A DNA stretch of 45,551 nt from Sulfuricellaceae bacterium (GTDB lineage: Bacteria > Pseudomonadota > Gammaproteobacteria > Burkholderiales > Sulfuricellaceae): contig JAUYFQ010000083.1 of the NCBI GenBank assembly GCA_030690895.1, positions 1 to 45,551 of the forward strand. Reading direction: 5' to 3'. Shown here one piece after another: positions 23,313 through 34,468 of the stretch; position 1 is the first letter of the stretch; the number at the start of each line of letters is the position of its first letter. The notes beneath the pieces were generated by a model that did not search any database, had not been told where the DNA came from, and saw only the letters and a list, made by a program, of their open reading frames with translations. Position numbers and translations under genes: made by a program.

Positions 23313-25514
23313 TTAACGAGGCTCCAGTTTTGCATATTCCAGCGCCAGCCATTTCACGCCGGCATCGTTGAAGCTCACCTGAACGCGCGCATCCGCGCCC
23401 CGGCCTTCGCTGTCGATAATGAGGCCGTGGCCGAATTTGGCATGACTGACGGCTTGGCCGATATGCCAGCCGGAATCGGTTTCACGGGGTTTGGGGTTGA
23501 ATGCGGGTTGAACAGCAAAAACAGGCACAGCGCGGTTGATGCGCTTGAGCAGTTGCGGCGGCAATTCTTCCAGGAAGCGCGAGGCGATGCCATAGCGCAA
23601 TTGCCCATGCAACATGCGGGTATCGGCGAAACTGATGGTCAGGCGGCGGCGCGCGCGGGTGATGGCGACATACATCAGGCGGCGCTCTTCTTCCAGACCG
23701 TCTTTTTCCCGGTTGCTGTTTTCGTGCGGGAACAACCCCTCTTCCAGCCCACAGATGAAGACGGCGTGGAATTCCAGCCCTTTGGCGGCATGCACGGTCA
23801 TGAGCTGAAGCGCGTCCGCACCGGCGATGGCCTGGTGTTCCCCTGCTTCCAGCGAGGCATGGGCGAGGAAGGCGGCCAATTCGCTAGTAAAGTGAATCTC
23901 GCGAAGCGAATCTGCGTCCCTCTCTCCCCGTGGGAGAGAGTTAGGAGAGAGGGAAAGCATTTCCGTCTCTGGCTCGGCTTCGAGAACGAAACCGGCAGCG
24001 GCATTGATCAGCTCGTTCAGATTTTCCAGCCGGTCTTCACCTTCTTTTTCCTTTTCATAATGGGCGATCAGTCCGCTGTGAGCCAGCATGTGCTCGACTT
24101 GCTCAGGCAGCGGCAAATCCGCGCAGGCACTGCGCAGGCTTTCGATCAGGCCGGTGAAAACGGCGATGCTGCTACCCGCCTTGCCGCTTAACAGCTTGCG
24201 CTGCGCGGCTTGCCACAGGCTGATGCCCGATTGCCGCGCGATGTCCTGCAACTGTTCCAGGCTGCGGGCGCCGATGCCCCTGGCGGGGAAATTGATGACC
24301 CGCAGCAGCGCGCCATCATCATCCGGATTGCCGATCAGGCGCAGGTAGGCGAGCGCGTGCTTGATTTCCTGCCGGTCGAAGAAGCGCAGCCCGCCATATA
24401 CCCGGTAGGGAATGGCGGCATTGAACAGTGCATGTTCCAGCACCCGCGATTGCGCGTTGGAGCGGTAGAGCAGCGCAATGTCGGAAAGGGCGACGCCCTC
24501 ACGCTGCAAGGCCTTGACTTCGTCCACGATGAAGCTGGCTTCCTCAAAGTCCGATGCCGCTTCAAACACCCGGATGGCCTCGCCAGCGTGATCCGAAGTC
24601 CACAGGTTCTTGCCCAGACGTGTCTGGTTATTGCGGATCAGGGCGTTGGCGGCGTCGAGGATGTTGCCGTGGGAGCGGTAATTCTGTTCAAGGCGGATGA
24701 CTTTGGCGACCTGGAAATCGCGCTCGAAATCGGCCATGTTGCCGACCCGCGCACCGCGAAAGGCGTAAATCGACTGGTCATCGTCGCCGACGGCGAAAAT
24801 GGCGGCCTGCGCGCCTGCCAGCAGCTTCAGCCACTGGTATTGCAGGTGGTTGGTGTCCTGAAACTCATCCACCAGAATATGTTTGAAGCGGCTTTGGTAG
24901 TGCTCGCGCAACGGGGCGTTATTCAGCAACAGCTCATAGCTGCGCAGCAGCAATTCGGCAAAATCCACCACACCTTCGCGCTGGCACTGCTCGTCATAGG
25001 CGGCGTACAGTTGCTGCATTTTGCGCGTCCAGGGGTCGGGCGCGTCGATCTTGTCGGCGCGCAGACCTTGATCCTTCAAGCCATTGATGAAGCCTTGCAA
25101 TTGCTTGGGGGGGTATTTTTCGTCATCGACATTGAGTGTTTTCAACAGCCGTTTGAGTGCGCCGAGCTGATCTGCCGAGTCGAGAATCTGAAAGGTCTGC
25201 GGCAGTCCGGCATCGCGGAAGTGCGCCCGCAACAGGCGGTTAGCCAGGCCGTGGAAGGTGCCGACCCACATCCCGCGCGTATTGATGGGGAGCATGGCGG
25301 TCAGGCGGGTAAGCATTTCCTTGGCCGCCTTGTTGGTGAAAGTGACGGCAAAGAGACTGCCCGAACTGGCCTGGCCGGTCTGGATCAGGTGGGCAATCCG
25401 GGTCGTCAGCACACGGGTTTTCCCGCTCCCCGCGCCAGCCAGGATCAGCGCGGATTCATGCGGCAGGGTGACTGCGGCGAGTTGCTCGGGATTGAGGTTT
25501 TGGTAGAGAGTCAT
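23313..25514 (-). CDS. uvrD: DNA helicase II (UvrD)
   Basis: 733-residue superfamily 1A helicase for nucleotide-excision and mismatch repair. Start at 25512-25514 (MTLYQNLNPEQLAAVTLPHE); a longer open frame upstream is encoded by a repeat. Motifs: Walker A GAGSGKT at 27-33, FTNKAAKEM, WVGTFHGLANRLLRAHF, DEFQDTN, VGDDDQSIYAFRGA, LEQNYRS, MTVHAAKGLEFHAVFICGLE and YVAITRARRRL. Residues about 517-544 are an insert encoded by a repeat element in the 2B-to-2A connector. The tandem-Tudor-like C-terminus (VSHAKFGHGLIIDSEGRG) is present. Opposite-strand frames of up to 440 codons here are shadows. Confidence 0.95.
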   Translation of the reverse strand: MTLYQNLNPEQLAAVTLPHESALILAGAGSGKTRVLTTRIAHLIQTGQASSGSLFAVTFTNKAAKEMLTRLTAMLPINTRGMWVGTFHGLANRLLRAHFRDAGLPQTFQILDSADQLGALKRLLKTLNVDDEKYPPKQLQGFINGLKDQGLRADKIDAPDPWTRKMQQLYAAYDEQCQREGVVDFAELLLRSYELLLNNAPLREHYQSRFKHILVDEFQDTNHLQYQWLKLLAGAQAAIFAVGDDDQSIYAFRGARVGNMADFERDFQVAKVIRLEQNYRSHGNILDAANALIRNNQTRLGKNLWTSDHAGEAIRVFEAASDFEEASFIVDEVKALQREGVALSDIALLYRSNAQSRVLEHALFNAAIPYRVYGGLRFFDRQEIKHALAYLRLIGNPDDDGALLRVINFPARGIGARSLEQLQDIARQSGISLWQAAQRKLLSGKAGSSIAVFTGLIESLRSACADLPLPEQVEHMLAHSGLIAHYEKEKEGEDRLENLNELINAAAGFVLEAEPETEMLSLSPNSLPRGERDADSLREIHFTSELAAFLAHASLEAGEHQAIAGADALQLMTVHAAKGLEFHAVFICGLEEGLFPHENSNREKDGLEEERRLMYVAITRARRRLTISFADTRMLHGQLRYGIASRFLEELPPQLLKRINRAVPVFAVQPAFNPKPRETDSGWHIGQAVSHAKFGHGLIIDSEGRGADARVQVSFNDAGVKWLALEYAKLEPR
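23885..23964. repeat. Palindromic striped element, copy 3, in frame within uvrD
   Basis: Plus strand aagtgaatctcgcgaagcga, then tgcgtccctctctccccgtg, then ggagagagttaggagagagg. It carries both the CGCGAAGCG mini-hairpin and the CCCTCTCTCC/GGGAGAGA stripe pair. On the uvrD strand it is read as MLSLSPNSLPRGERDADSLR, with no stop and no frameshift. Confidence 0.9.
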
Positions 25515-25527
25515 AAAATCAATTCGC

Positions 25528-25665
25528 TTTAACCACGGGGAGCACGGGGAGCACGGGGAATACCAAGGGAATTGGAGCTTGATATGCCGCACCCTTTTTG
25601 TAATTAATGGAAATTATGTAATACATCGATTTTCCCCCGTGCTCCCCATGTGCCCCGTGGTTAAA
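25528..25665. repeat. Inverted repeat of CACGGGGAGCACGGGG type
   Basis: Left arm 25528-25558 (tttaaccacggggagcacgg...) and right arm 25635-25665 pair at 28 of 31 positions, enclosing a 76-base AT-rich spacer. It fills the uvrD-prk gap. The left arm lies immediately upstream of the uvrD start and makes a spurious N-terminal extension (SPCSPCSPW). No gene lies in the spacer. Confidence 0.8.
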
Positions 25666-25666
25666 G

Positions 25667-25693
25667 AAAAAAGGCCGGGATTCCCCGGCCTTT
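25667..25693 (-). terminator. Rho-independent terminator of prk
   Basis: Stem ggccggg (25673-25679) and cccggcc (25684-25690) with a 4-base loop. On the minus strand the stem is followed by six T (complement of 25667-25672). It lies 22 bases beyond the prk stop codon. Confidence 0.85.
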
Positions 25694-25714
25694 GGCTGTA
25701 CAGGCAGTTTTCGC

Positions 25715-26608
25715 TTAACTGGCTTTTTTCTTGTTTTCGATCAGCGTATGAATCAACGGGGAAAGAATCACTTCCATCGCAAAACCCATCTTGCCGCCTG
25801 GAACCACAATGGTGTTCGGACGGGACATGAATGAGTCATGAATCATTTTCAGGTAGTAGGGGAAGTCGATCCCTTTGGGGTCGCGGAAACGGATCACGAC
25901 GAAGCTTTCATCTGGCGTTGGGATATCGCGCGCGATGAAGGGGTTGGACGTATCTACCGTTGGAACGCGCTGGAAGTTGACGTGCGTACGGGAAAACTGC
26001 GGCGTGATGTAGTTCACGTAGTCCGGCATGCGGCGCAGGATGGTATGCACGGTAGCTTCGGCGGAATAGCCGCGTTCCTTGCCATCGCGGTGGATTTTCT
26101 GGATCCATTCCAGGTTGACGATAGGCACCACGCCCACGCCCAGATCCACATAGTGGGCAGCATCGATTTTGTCGTGCTTGACCAGGCCATGCAAGCCTTC
26201 GTAGAACAGCAGATCGCTATCTTCTGGAATTTCTTCCCAGGGGGTGAAGTCACCCGCTTTCAGGTTGGTGTCCAGACGAGCATTCAGTTCGACAGCCTCG
26301 GCATCCGAATGGATGTAGTAGCGACGCGTGCCGCCACCGTTTTCGCCATAAGTCTTGAAGGTTTCCTCGATCTTGGCGAAGTGGTTGGCTTCCGGGCCGA
26401 AATGGCTGAACGTCAGGTTGCCTTCGGCCTCGGCTTTTTTGGAGGCCTCGCGGAAAGCCATGCGATCAAGCGAGTGCAGACTGTCACCCTCAACCACGGC
26501 AGCGGTGATCAGCTCGCGGCGGAAAATGTGTTCAAACGCAACCTTGACAGTGGTGGTGCCTGCGCCAGACGAACCGGTCACGGCGACAACTGGGTGTTTC
26601 TTCGACAT
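25715..26608 (-). CDS. prk: Phosphoribulokinase
   Basis: 297-residue kinase that makes ribulose 1,5-bisphosphate for RuBisCO, a step almost exclusive to the Calvin-Benson-Bassham cycle. The P-loop is GSSGAGTT at 12-19 in HPVVAVTGSSGAGTTTVKVA; RRYYIHSDAEA and DLLFYEGLHGL are further family segments. Size and sequence fit the short proteobacterial type. Start at 26606-26608 (MSKKHPVVAV) is chosen by homology; the open frame extends 17 codons upstream. No RuBisCO gene is in the window, so it stands alone here with its own promoter and terminator. It implies a CO2-fixing lithoautotroph. Confidence 0.96.
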   Translation of the reverse strand: MSKKHPVVAVTGSSGAGTTTVKVAFEHIFRRELITAAVVEGDSLHSLDRMAFREASKKAEAEGNLTFSHFGPEANHFAKIEETFKTYGENGGGTRRYYIHSDAEAVELNARLDTNLKAGDFTPWEEIPEDSDLLFYEGLHGLVKHDKIDAAHYVDLGVGVVPIVNLEWIQKIHRDGKERGYSAEATVHTILRRMPDYVNYITPQFSRTHVNFQRVPTVDTSNPFIARDIPTPDESFVVIRFRDPKGIDFPYYLKMIHDSFMSRPNTIVVPGGKMGFAMEVILSPLIHTLIENKKKAS

Positions 26609-26645
26609 GGTGGAATCCCCGAAAATAGAATGACACGAATGTTTC

Positions 26646-26675
26646 AGTATAATCGCCAAGGGCCTGTTTTGTCAC
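26646..26675 (-). promoter_or_regulatory. Candidate sigma-70 promoter of prk
   Basis: Minus strand GTGACA (complement of 26670-26675), 18-base spacer, then TATACT (complement of 26646-26651), about 38 bases before the prk start codon. Five of six bases match each consensus. Inferred from sequence only. Confidence 0.5.
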
Positions 26676-26708
26676 TAGCCGAAGGTCTGGATAAGCTTGT
26701 TTTCGGCG

Positions 26709-26714
26709 TATAAT
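26709..26714 (+). promoter_or_regulatory. Candidate -10 of leuS operon
   Basis: Perfect TATAAT 32 bases upstream of the leuS ATG. The -35 region is weak (gtctgg/tctgga). A second TATAAT at 26648-26653 overlaps the proposed prk promoter. Confidence 0.45.
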
Positions 26715-26734
26715 CATCGACTTTTCTTCATTAG

Positions 26735-29386
<2,652 letters not shown>

Positions 29387-29390
29387 CGCC

Positions 29391-29891
29391 ATGAACCGGC
29401 GCATTCTGTTCATTTTGCTGGTGCTGCTTCTGGGGGGCTGCGGATTCCAGTTGCGCGGATCGGCAATCATGCCGTTCGAGTCCTTGTTTATCGAGTCGGC
29501 TGGCGTTTCGGCGGGCACCGAGTTGCACCGCGCTTTGCGCGAGGGTAGCGAGGTCAGGCTGCTTGCTTCCCCGCCCGAAGCCGAGACGGTATTGCAGCTT
29601 TTTGGCGAACAAAGAGAAAAACGGATTCTTTCCCTGAATACCTCGGGCAAGGTAAGTGAGTACATGCTTCTTTATCGGCTGTCTTTCCGTCTTAGGGATG
29701 GCAAGGGTGTCGAGTGGGCGCCTGCGCAAACGCTGGAGCTGCGGCGAGACTACACCTTCAGCGATGCACAGGTTCTGGCCAAGGAACAGGAGGAGTTATT
29801 GCTTTACCGCGAGATGCAGACCGATGCTGTGCGGCAACTGATGCGCCGGCTCTCGGCAATGAAGCAATTGCCCATCCCCGATGCGGATTAA
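29391..29891 (+). CDS. lptE: LPS-assembly lipoprotein LptE
   Basis: 166-residue outer-membrane lipoprotein that plugs and helps fold the LPS translocon LptD. The signal peptide MNRRILFILLVLLLGGCGFQ has a lipobox with lipidated C17. The following GFQLRGSAIMPFESLFIES is the conserved LptE start. ATG at 29391 is 4 bases after the leuS stop; an alternative GTG at 29373 lies inside leuS. The leuS-lptE-holA order is conserved in proteobacteria. The stop overlaps the holA start by 11 bases. Confidence 0.95.
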   Translation: MNRRILFILLVLLLGGCGFQLRGSAIMPFESLFIESAGVSAGTELHRALREGSEVRLLASPPEAETVLQLFGEQREKRILSLNTSGKVSEYMLLYRLSFRLRDGKGVEWAPAQTLELRRDYTFSDAQVLAKEQEELLLYREMQTDAVRQLMRRLSAMKQLPIPDAD

Positions 29892-30897
29892 GCCAGAGCA
29901 ACTCGAAGCCCACATTGGCAAGGGATTGCAGCCCCTCTATCTGGTGCATGGCGACGAGGCCTTGTTGGCGCAGGAAGCGGCAGATCTGATTCGCGCACGC
30001 GCACGTCAGGAAGGGTGCGCCGAGCGCGAAGTGTTCACAGTCGAGCGGGGCTTTGACTGGCAGGCATTGTTATCCAGCGGTAACAGCTTGTCCCTGTTTT
30101 CCTCGCGCCGCCTGGTCGAGATCCGAATTCCGTCCGGCAAGCCGGGCAACGATGGCAGCCAGGCCTTGCAGGACTATTGCGCCCGCTTGCCTGAGGATAC
30201 AGTCACGCTGGTCTTGTGCCCCAAGCTGGACAAGACGGCGCAGGCGGGAAAGTGGTTCAAGGCGCTGGAAAACACGGGTATTTCGGTCGGCGTATTTCCA
30301 GTGGAGCGCGCCCAGTTGCCACGCTGGATCGGCGACCGGCTGGCGCGTCAGGGGCATCGCGCCGATGCGGCCACGCTGCAATTTTTGGCGGATCAAGTCG
30401 AGGGTAACCTGCTGGCGGCATTTCAGGAAATCCAGAAACTGGCGCTGATTTTTCCGGCGGGACCGCTTTCCTTCGATATGGTCAGGAGCGCCGTGGCTGA
30501 TGTGGCGCGCTTCGACGTGTTCAAGCTGGGCGATGCCGTGCTGGCTGGCGACGCGGCGAGGGTTAGCCGGGTGCTGGACGTGTTGCGAGGGGAAGGCGAA
30601 GACCCGGTGCTGATACTCTGGGCGCTGGCTCGCGAAATCCGCGTTCTGGCGCGTTTGCGCGGCGGGATGCGGCGCGGCGGTCACTTGCCACAATTGATGC
30701 GCGATGCCTGGATCTGGGAATCACGCCAGAAACTGGTCGAACAGGCGGTCAAAAAAACCAGCGAAGCTCGCCTGTTGCAAGGGCTGGCGCGGGCGGCGAA
30801 AATTGATCGCATGATCAAGGGGCTGGCGCATGGCGACGTTTGGGACGAATTATTGCAGCTGGGTTTGATCACGACGACAACGATATGGCAGGAGTAG
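29881..30897 (+). CDS. holA: DNA polymerase III delta subunit
   Basis: 338-residue clamp-loader subunit that opens the beta sliding clamp. It begins [20 protein letters not shown] and [20 protein letters not shown], the usual HolA entry, and keeps the domain sequence [20 protein letters not shown] and [18 protein letters not shown]. Length is typical (E. coli 343). The gene overlaps lptE and ends 2 bases before proA starts. Confidence 0.96.
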   Translation: MRIKPEQLEAHIGKGLQPLYLVHGDEALLAQEAADLIRARARQEGCAEREVFTVERGFDWQALLSSGNSLSLFSSRRLVEIRIPSGKPGNDGSQALQDYCARLPEDTVTLVLCPKLDKTAQAGKWFKALENTGISVGVFPVERAQLPRWIGDRLARQGHRADAATLQFLADQVEGNLLAAFQEIQKLALIFPAGPLSFDMVRSAVADVARFDVFKLGDAVLAGDAARVSRVLDVLRGEGEDPVLILWALAREIRVLARLRGGMRRGGHLPQLMRDAWIWESRQKLVEQAVKKTSEARLLQGLARAAKIDRMIKGLAHGDVWDELLQLGLITTTTIWQE

Positions 30898-30899
30898 AC

Positions 30900-32156
30900 A
30901 TGGATATAAAAGCGTATATGCAAACCGTAGGCCAGCAGGCGAAGGCCGCTTCCCGCGCCATTGCCAGAGCTGACACCAATGCCAAGAACAAGGCGCTGAC
31001 AGTGATGGCGCAGGCGATCCTGCGTGATCAGGCCAAACTGCTGGCCGCCAATGCGCAGGATATGGAAGCCGCCAGGGCGCGGGGTCTGGATTCGGCACTA
31101 TTGGACCGGCTGGAACTGACGGAAAAGGGTGTCGCGGGCATGGCGGAAGGCTTGTTGCAAATTGCGGCTTTGCCTGACCCGGTGGGGGAAATCACTGGCC
31201 TGAACTATCGCCCCTCCGGCATCCAGGTCGGCAAGATGCGTGTCCCACTGGGCGTTATCGGCATTATCTATGAGGCGCGCCCCAACGTGACGGCGGATGC
31301 TGCCGCGTTATGCCTTAAATCCGGCAATGCCTCCATTTTGCGCGGCGGGTCGGAGGCCTTGAACTCCAATCAGGCGATAGCGGCGTGCGTGCGCGAAGGA
31401 CTGGCGGCGGCTGGTTTGCCGGAAACCGCAGTGCAGGTCATCGAAACCGCCGACCGGGCTGCGGTGGGCGAACTGATTACCATGCGAGAATTCGTCGATG
31501 TGATCGTGCCGCGCGGCGGCAAGGGACTGATCGAGCGCCTGATTGCGGAAGCCCGCATCCCGGTCATCAAGCACCTGCATGGGGTCTGCCATGTATATAT
31601 CGACGACAAGGGGGATCTGGAAAAAGCCATCCGTATCGCCGATAACGCCAAAACTCAGCGCTATGGCACCTGCAATACCATGGAAACCTTGCTGGTGGCA
31701 GAGGCCGTGGCTTCGACCGTGCTGCCGAAGCTGTGCCGCATCTATCTGGACAAGGGTGTCGAGCTGCGCGGCTGTCCGGCGGCGCGCGCGATTGTTGCGG
31801 AGATGAATGCAGCCAGCGAGGAAGATTGGCATACCGAATATCTGGCGCCGATTCTCTCGATTCGTGTCGTCAAGGATATGGATCAGGCCATCGAGCACAT
31901 CAATACCTACAGCTCGCAGCACACCGAAGCGATCGTGACCGAAGATTACAGCCGGGCTCGCCGTTTCTTGCGTGAAGTGGATTCCAGTTCGGTGATGGTG
32001 AATGCGTCCACCCGCTTTGCAGACGGCTTCGAATATGGATTGGGCGCAGAAATTGGTATTTCCACCGACAAGATCCACGCGCGCGGCCCGGTTGGGCTGG
32101 AGGGGCTGACTTCCCAGAAATTCATCGTGCTGGGCGAGGGGCATGTACGTGGTTAG
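30900..32156 (+). CDS. proA: Gamma-glutamyl phosphate reductase
   Basis: 418-residue NADPH-dependent enzyme, second step of proline synthesis from glutamate. ATG at 30900 is preceded by aggag (30890-30894). The nucleophile is C258 in [16 protein letters not shown]; the NADP-binding region includes [20 protein letters not shown]. Length equals that of E. coli ProA (417). The third enzyme, ProC, is encoded at 38742-39554. The 99 bases between this stop and nadD are occupied by a repeat element. Confidence 0.97.
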   Translation: MDIKAYMQTVGQQAKAASRAIARADTNAKNKALTVMAQAILRDQAKLLAANAQDMEAARARGLDSALLDRLELTEKGVAGMAEGLLQIAALPDPVGEITGLNYRPSGIQVGKMRVPLGVIGIIYEARPNVTADAAALCLKSGNASILRGGSEALNSNQAIAACVREGLAAAGLPETAVQVIETADRAAVGELITMREFVDVIVPRGGKGLIERLIAEARIPVIKHLHGVCHVYIDDKGDLEKAIRIADNAKTQRYGTCNTMETLLVAEAVASTVLPKLCRIYLDKGVELRGCPAARAIVAEMNAASEEDWHTEYLAPILSIRVVKDMDQAIEHINTYSSQHTEAIVTEDYSRARRFLREVDSSSVMVNASTRFADGFEYGLGAEIGISTDKIHARGPVGLEGLTSQKFIVLGEGHVRG

Positions 32157-32157
32157 T

Positions 32158-32262
32158 TTGCCCCCTCCCCTTTATACCCGACAGGGTGAACCCTCCCCCG
32201 CATACCCAAAAGGGCACAAGTGCGGGAGAGGGGGCAATGGTAGAAGGCGATTGTTTTGATTG
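32158..32262. repeat. Palindromic striped element, copy 6, forming the nadD leader
   Basis: Runs from ccccctcccctttatacccg through accctcccccgcatacccaa to gcgggagagggggcaatggt and agaaggcgattgttttgatt. The pyrimidine and purine blocks can pair over the whole length. The right end, 32230-32262, matches 17680-17712 in polA with four mismatches and includes the nadD Shine-Dalgarno and start codon. Confidence 0.85.
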
Positions 32263-32894
32263 GCGTATTGGGCGGTACGTTCGACCCGATACACTTCGGC
32301 CATTTGAGGCTGGCACAGGAACTGGCCGATGGTCTGAAGCTGGCCGAGGTGCGACTGGTGCCTGCCGGACTTCCCTGGCACCGGGGGCCGCCGGGCGCTA
32401 CGCCCGAACATAGGCTGGAGATGGCGCGTCTGGGGGGTGCAGGTAATCCGCTATTTAGGCTCGACGACCGCGAGGTGCGGCGCAACGCACCGGGCTATAC
32501 CGTCGACACCCTGTCGGAATTGCGGCGAGAGCTGGGGGCAACGCAGCCGCTCTGTCTGCTGCTGGGCTCGGATGCCTTTGCTGGTTTGCATACCTGGAGC
32601 CGTTGGAAAGAAATTTTTGGCCTAGCGCACCTTGTTGTCGTGGCGCGACCGGGATCTGGACTTGACGGTTTGCAGCTAAACCCCGAATTGCGCGCCGAAT
32701 TCGACCACAGGCAAACCGACGATAAGGACGAATTGCGGCGGGAAGCTAACGGCAAGATCATCCTTCACCCATATTTTCCGCTCGATATTTCGGCTACACG
32801 AATCAGGCGCCTGCTCAAGGCAGGTCTGAGCCCCCGGTATTTGCTCCCGGATAGCGTTATCGATTACATTCATACACATCAGATATATTTATAA
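32256..32894 (+). CDS. nadD: Nicotinate-nucleotide adenylyltransferase
   Basis: 212-residue enzyme that adenylates nicotinate mononucleotide in NAD synthesis. Nucleotidyltransferase motifs: GGTFDPIHFGHLRLAQEL near the start (T/HxGH) and ISATRIRRLL near the end. The only usable start is TTG at 32256; an in-frame TAG at 32241 closes the frame upstream. AGAAGG at 32242-32247 is an 8-base-spaced Shine-Dalgarno, and both lie in the right end of repeat copy 6. It lies upstream of rsfS, a conserved pairing. Confidence 0.95.
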   Translation: MIGVLGGTFDPIHFGHLRLAQELADGLKLAEVRLVPAGLPWHRGPPGATPEHRLEMARLGGAGNPLFRLDDREVRRNAPGYTVDTLSELRRELGATQPLCLLLGSDAFAGLHTWSRWKEIFGLAHLVVVARPGSGLDGLQLNPELRAEFDHRQTDDKDELRREANGKIILHPYFPLDISATRIRRLLKAGLSPRYLLPDSVIDYIHTHQIYL

Positions 32895-32917
32895 CGTCAC
32901 AGAACCTAGGGAAGCAG

Positions 32918-33271
32918 ATGGAACCGGAAGCAATGAAGCAGGCCGTGATAAGCGCGCTGGAAGATATCAAGGCCAAAGACATTACCGCACTGGATGTCAA
33001 GCACCTGACCAGCCTGACTGATTACATGATCGTCGCCAGCGGCGACTCAAATCGCCAAACTCGTGCGCTGGCCAATCATGTGCAGGAAAAACTCAGGGAA
33101 TTGGGGGCTGAAGTGATCGGGGTCGAGGGTGAAGGCAGCGGTGAATGGGTACTGGTAGACCTGGGTATGGTCGTGGTGCACATCATGCAGCCGACCATCC
33201 GCGAATATTACAATCTGGAACAGCTTTGGGGTGGCGTTGAAGCAGCGCGCCGCCATGCACATCCGGCGTGA
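32918..33271 (+). CDS. rsfS: Ribosomal silencing factor RsfS
   Basis: 117-residue Iojap/DUF143 protein that binds ribosomal protein L14 and blocks subunit joining in starvation. Family signatures are DVKHLTSLTDYMIVASGDSN and GSGEWVLVDLGMVVVHIMQP followed by REYYNLEQLW. ATG at 32918 follows an aggga site; ATG at 32933 is a shorter alternative. It lies between nadD and rlmH as in most proteobacteria, and its stop overlaps the GTG start of rlmH (GTGA). Confidence 0.96.
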   Translation: MEPEAMKQAVISALEDIKAKDITALDVKHLTSLTDYMIVASGDSNRQTRALANHVQEKLRELGAEVIGVEGEGSGEWVLVDLGMVVVHIMQPTIREYYNLEQLWGGVEAARRHAHPA

Positions 33272-33738
33272 AACTCTGGATCCTGGCCGTCGGAACAAAA
33301 ATGCCGGCCTGGGTGGATGGCGCCTTTGGCGAATACGCCAAGCGCATGCCGCGCGAGGCGCGTGTGGAATTGCTGGAGATCCGGCCTGAAAAACGCGTTG
33401 GCGGCAAAACCGCAGCGCAAATGCAGGAGGCGGAAATGGCGCGCATTCAGTCAAGCTTGCCCGACAATGTCACTACCATCATGCTGGACGAGCGCGGCGC
33501 CGAGTGGAGCACGCTGGAACTGGCCGGACAGATGAAAAACTGGCTGCAGGATGGGCGGGATGTGGCCTTCGTCATTGGCGGTGCGGATGGCTTGCATCCG
33601 GATCTGCGCGAGCAGGCGGGGAGATTGTGGTCGCTTTCCCGGCTCACGCTCCCGCATGGGATGGTGCGTGTTTTATTGGCAGAACAGTTGTATCGGGCGA
33701 TGACTGTTATCCAGAATCACCCTTATCACCGAGAATAA
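33268..33738 (+). CDS. rlmH: 23S rRNA pseudouridine1915 N3-methyltransferase RlmH
   Basis: 156-residue SPOUT methyltransferase acting on pseudouridine 1915 of 23S rRNA helix 69. It has the SPOUT knot sequence FVIGGADGLHPDLREQAGRL and the C-terminus LPHGMVRVLLAEQLYRAMTV ending QNHPYHRE, almost invariant in the family. It starts with GTG overlapping the rsfS stop. Length matches E. coli RlmH (155). Confidence 0.97.
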   Translation: MKLWILAVGTKMPAWVDGAFGEYAKRMPREARVELLEIRPEKRVGGKTAAQMQEAEMARIQSSLPDNVTTIMLDERGAEWSTLELAGQMKNWLQDGRDVAFVIGGADGLHPDLREQAGRLWSLSRLTLPHGMVRVLLAEQLYRAMTVIQNHPYHRE

Positions 33739-33748
33739 CCTCTCAATC

Positions 33749-34369
33749 ATGGCCTTTCCCCACCAGTCCATCTATTTGGCTTCGGCCAGCCCAAGGCGCC
33801 GCGAGTTGTTGAAGCAGATCGGGGTGCGGCATGAAGTCGTGCTGCTCAGGATGCTCCCTTCGCGCATGGACGTGGATGAAACGCCCTTGCCGGGCGAGGC
33901 TCCAGCAGACTACGTGGTTCGCCTGGCGCGAACCAAGGCCGATGCGGGCATCAGGGGGTGCCGCGCCCGTCGCCTGCCCCTGCGTCCGGTGCTGGCCGCC
34001 GATACCACCGTAACGATAGATGGCCTGATCATCGGCAAACCGGCTAACGCTCAGGAAGCGGAAGCCACACTGGCCAGGCTGGCTGGGCGCACGCACGAAG
34101 TCCTGACAGCAGTCGCGCTGGCCTGGGATGACCGGCTGGAGACGCGCTTGAGCGTGTCAAAGCTTACGTTTGCGTCACTGAATGCGAGCCAGATTCGCAG
34201 CTATGTCGCCAGCGGCGAGTCGCACGACAAGGCCGGCGGATATGCGGTTCAGGGGCGCGCAGCCGCCTTCATCACCCGGCTGGAAGGAAGTTATTCAGGC
34301 GTCATGGGCTTGCCGCTGGCCGAGACAGTGGAATTACTACAGGAATTCGGGCTGGAAAATATGTTGTAG
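33749..34369 (+). CDS. maf: Maf-family nucleotide pyrophosphatase
   Basis: 206-residue house-cleaning NTP pyrophosphatase. The Maf signature is near the start, LASASPRRRELLKQIGV, followed by DVDETPLPGEAP and AADTTVTIDG. The location before rng matches the YhdE (dTTP/UTP-type) subgroup, though substrate choice is inferred only from context. It starts 10 bases after rlmH. The gap to rng is filled by a long perfect hairpin. Confidence 0.94.
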   Translation: MAFPHQSIYLASASPRRRELLKQIGVRHEVVLLRMLPSRMDVDETPLPGEAPADYVVRLARTKADAGIRGCRARRLPLRPVLAADTTVTIDGLIIGKPANAQEAEATLARLAGRTHEVLTAVALAWDDRLETRLSVSKLTFASLNASQIRSYVASGESHDKAGGYAVQGRAAAFITRLEGSYSGVMGLPLAETVELLQEFGLENML

Positions 34370-34381
34370 GAGCCATCAGTA

Positions 34382-34448
34382 TTCAGTCCGTAGCCCGGAT
34401 GTAATCCGGGGAAGCGATCCCCGGATTACATCCGGGCTACGGACTGAA
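34382..34448. repeat. Perfect 31-bp REP hairpin between maf and rng
   Basis: Arms 34382-34412 and 34418-34448 are exact reverse complements, with a 5-base loop agcga. The core gtagcccggatgtaatccgg is a common bacterial REP-type palindrome of the kind associated with RAYT transposases (family knowledge). There is no T-run, so it is not a classic terminator. It would form a very stable structure in a maf-rng transcript, ending 20 bases before the rng start. Confidence 0.95.
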
Positions 34449-34468
34449 CACTAAAAACCAGGAATCCA

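Noticed and set aside
24210-25532. 440-codon open frame on the plus strand inside uvrD
   Set aside because: uvrD on the other strand has all helicase motifs; the frame is a shadow of its codon bias.
34382-34448. Rho-independent terminator for maf
   Set aside because: A very strong hairpin but no T-run on either side, and the core matches REP-type palindromes instead.
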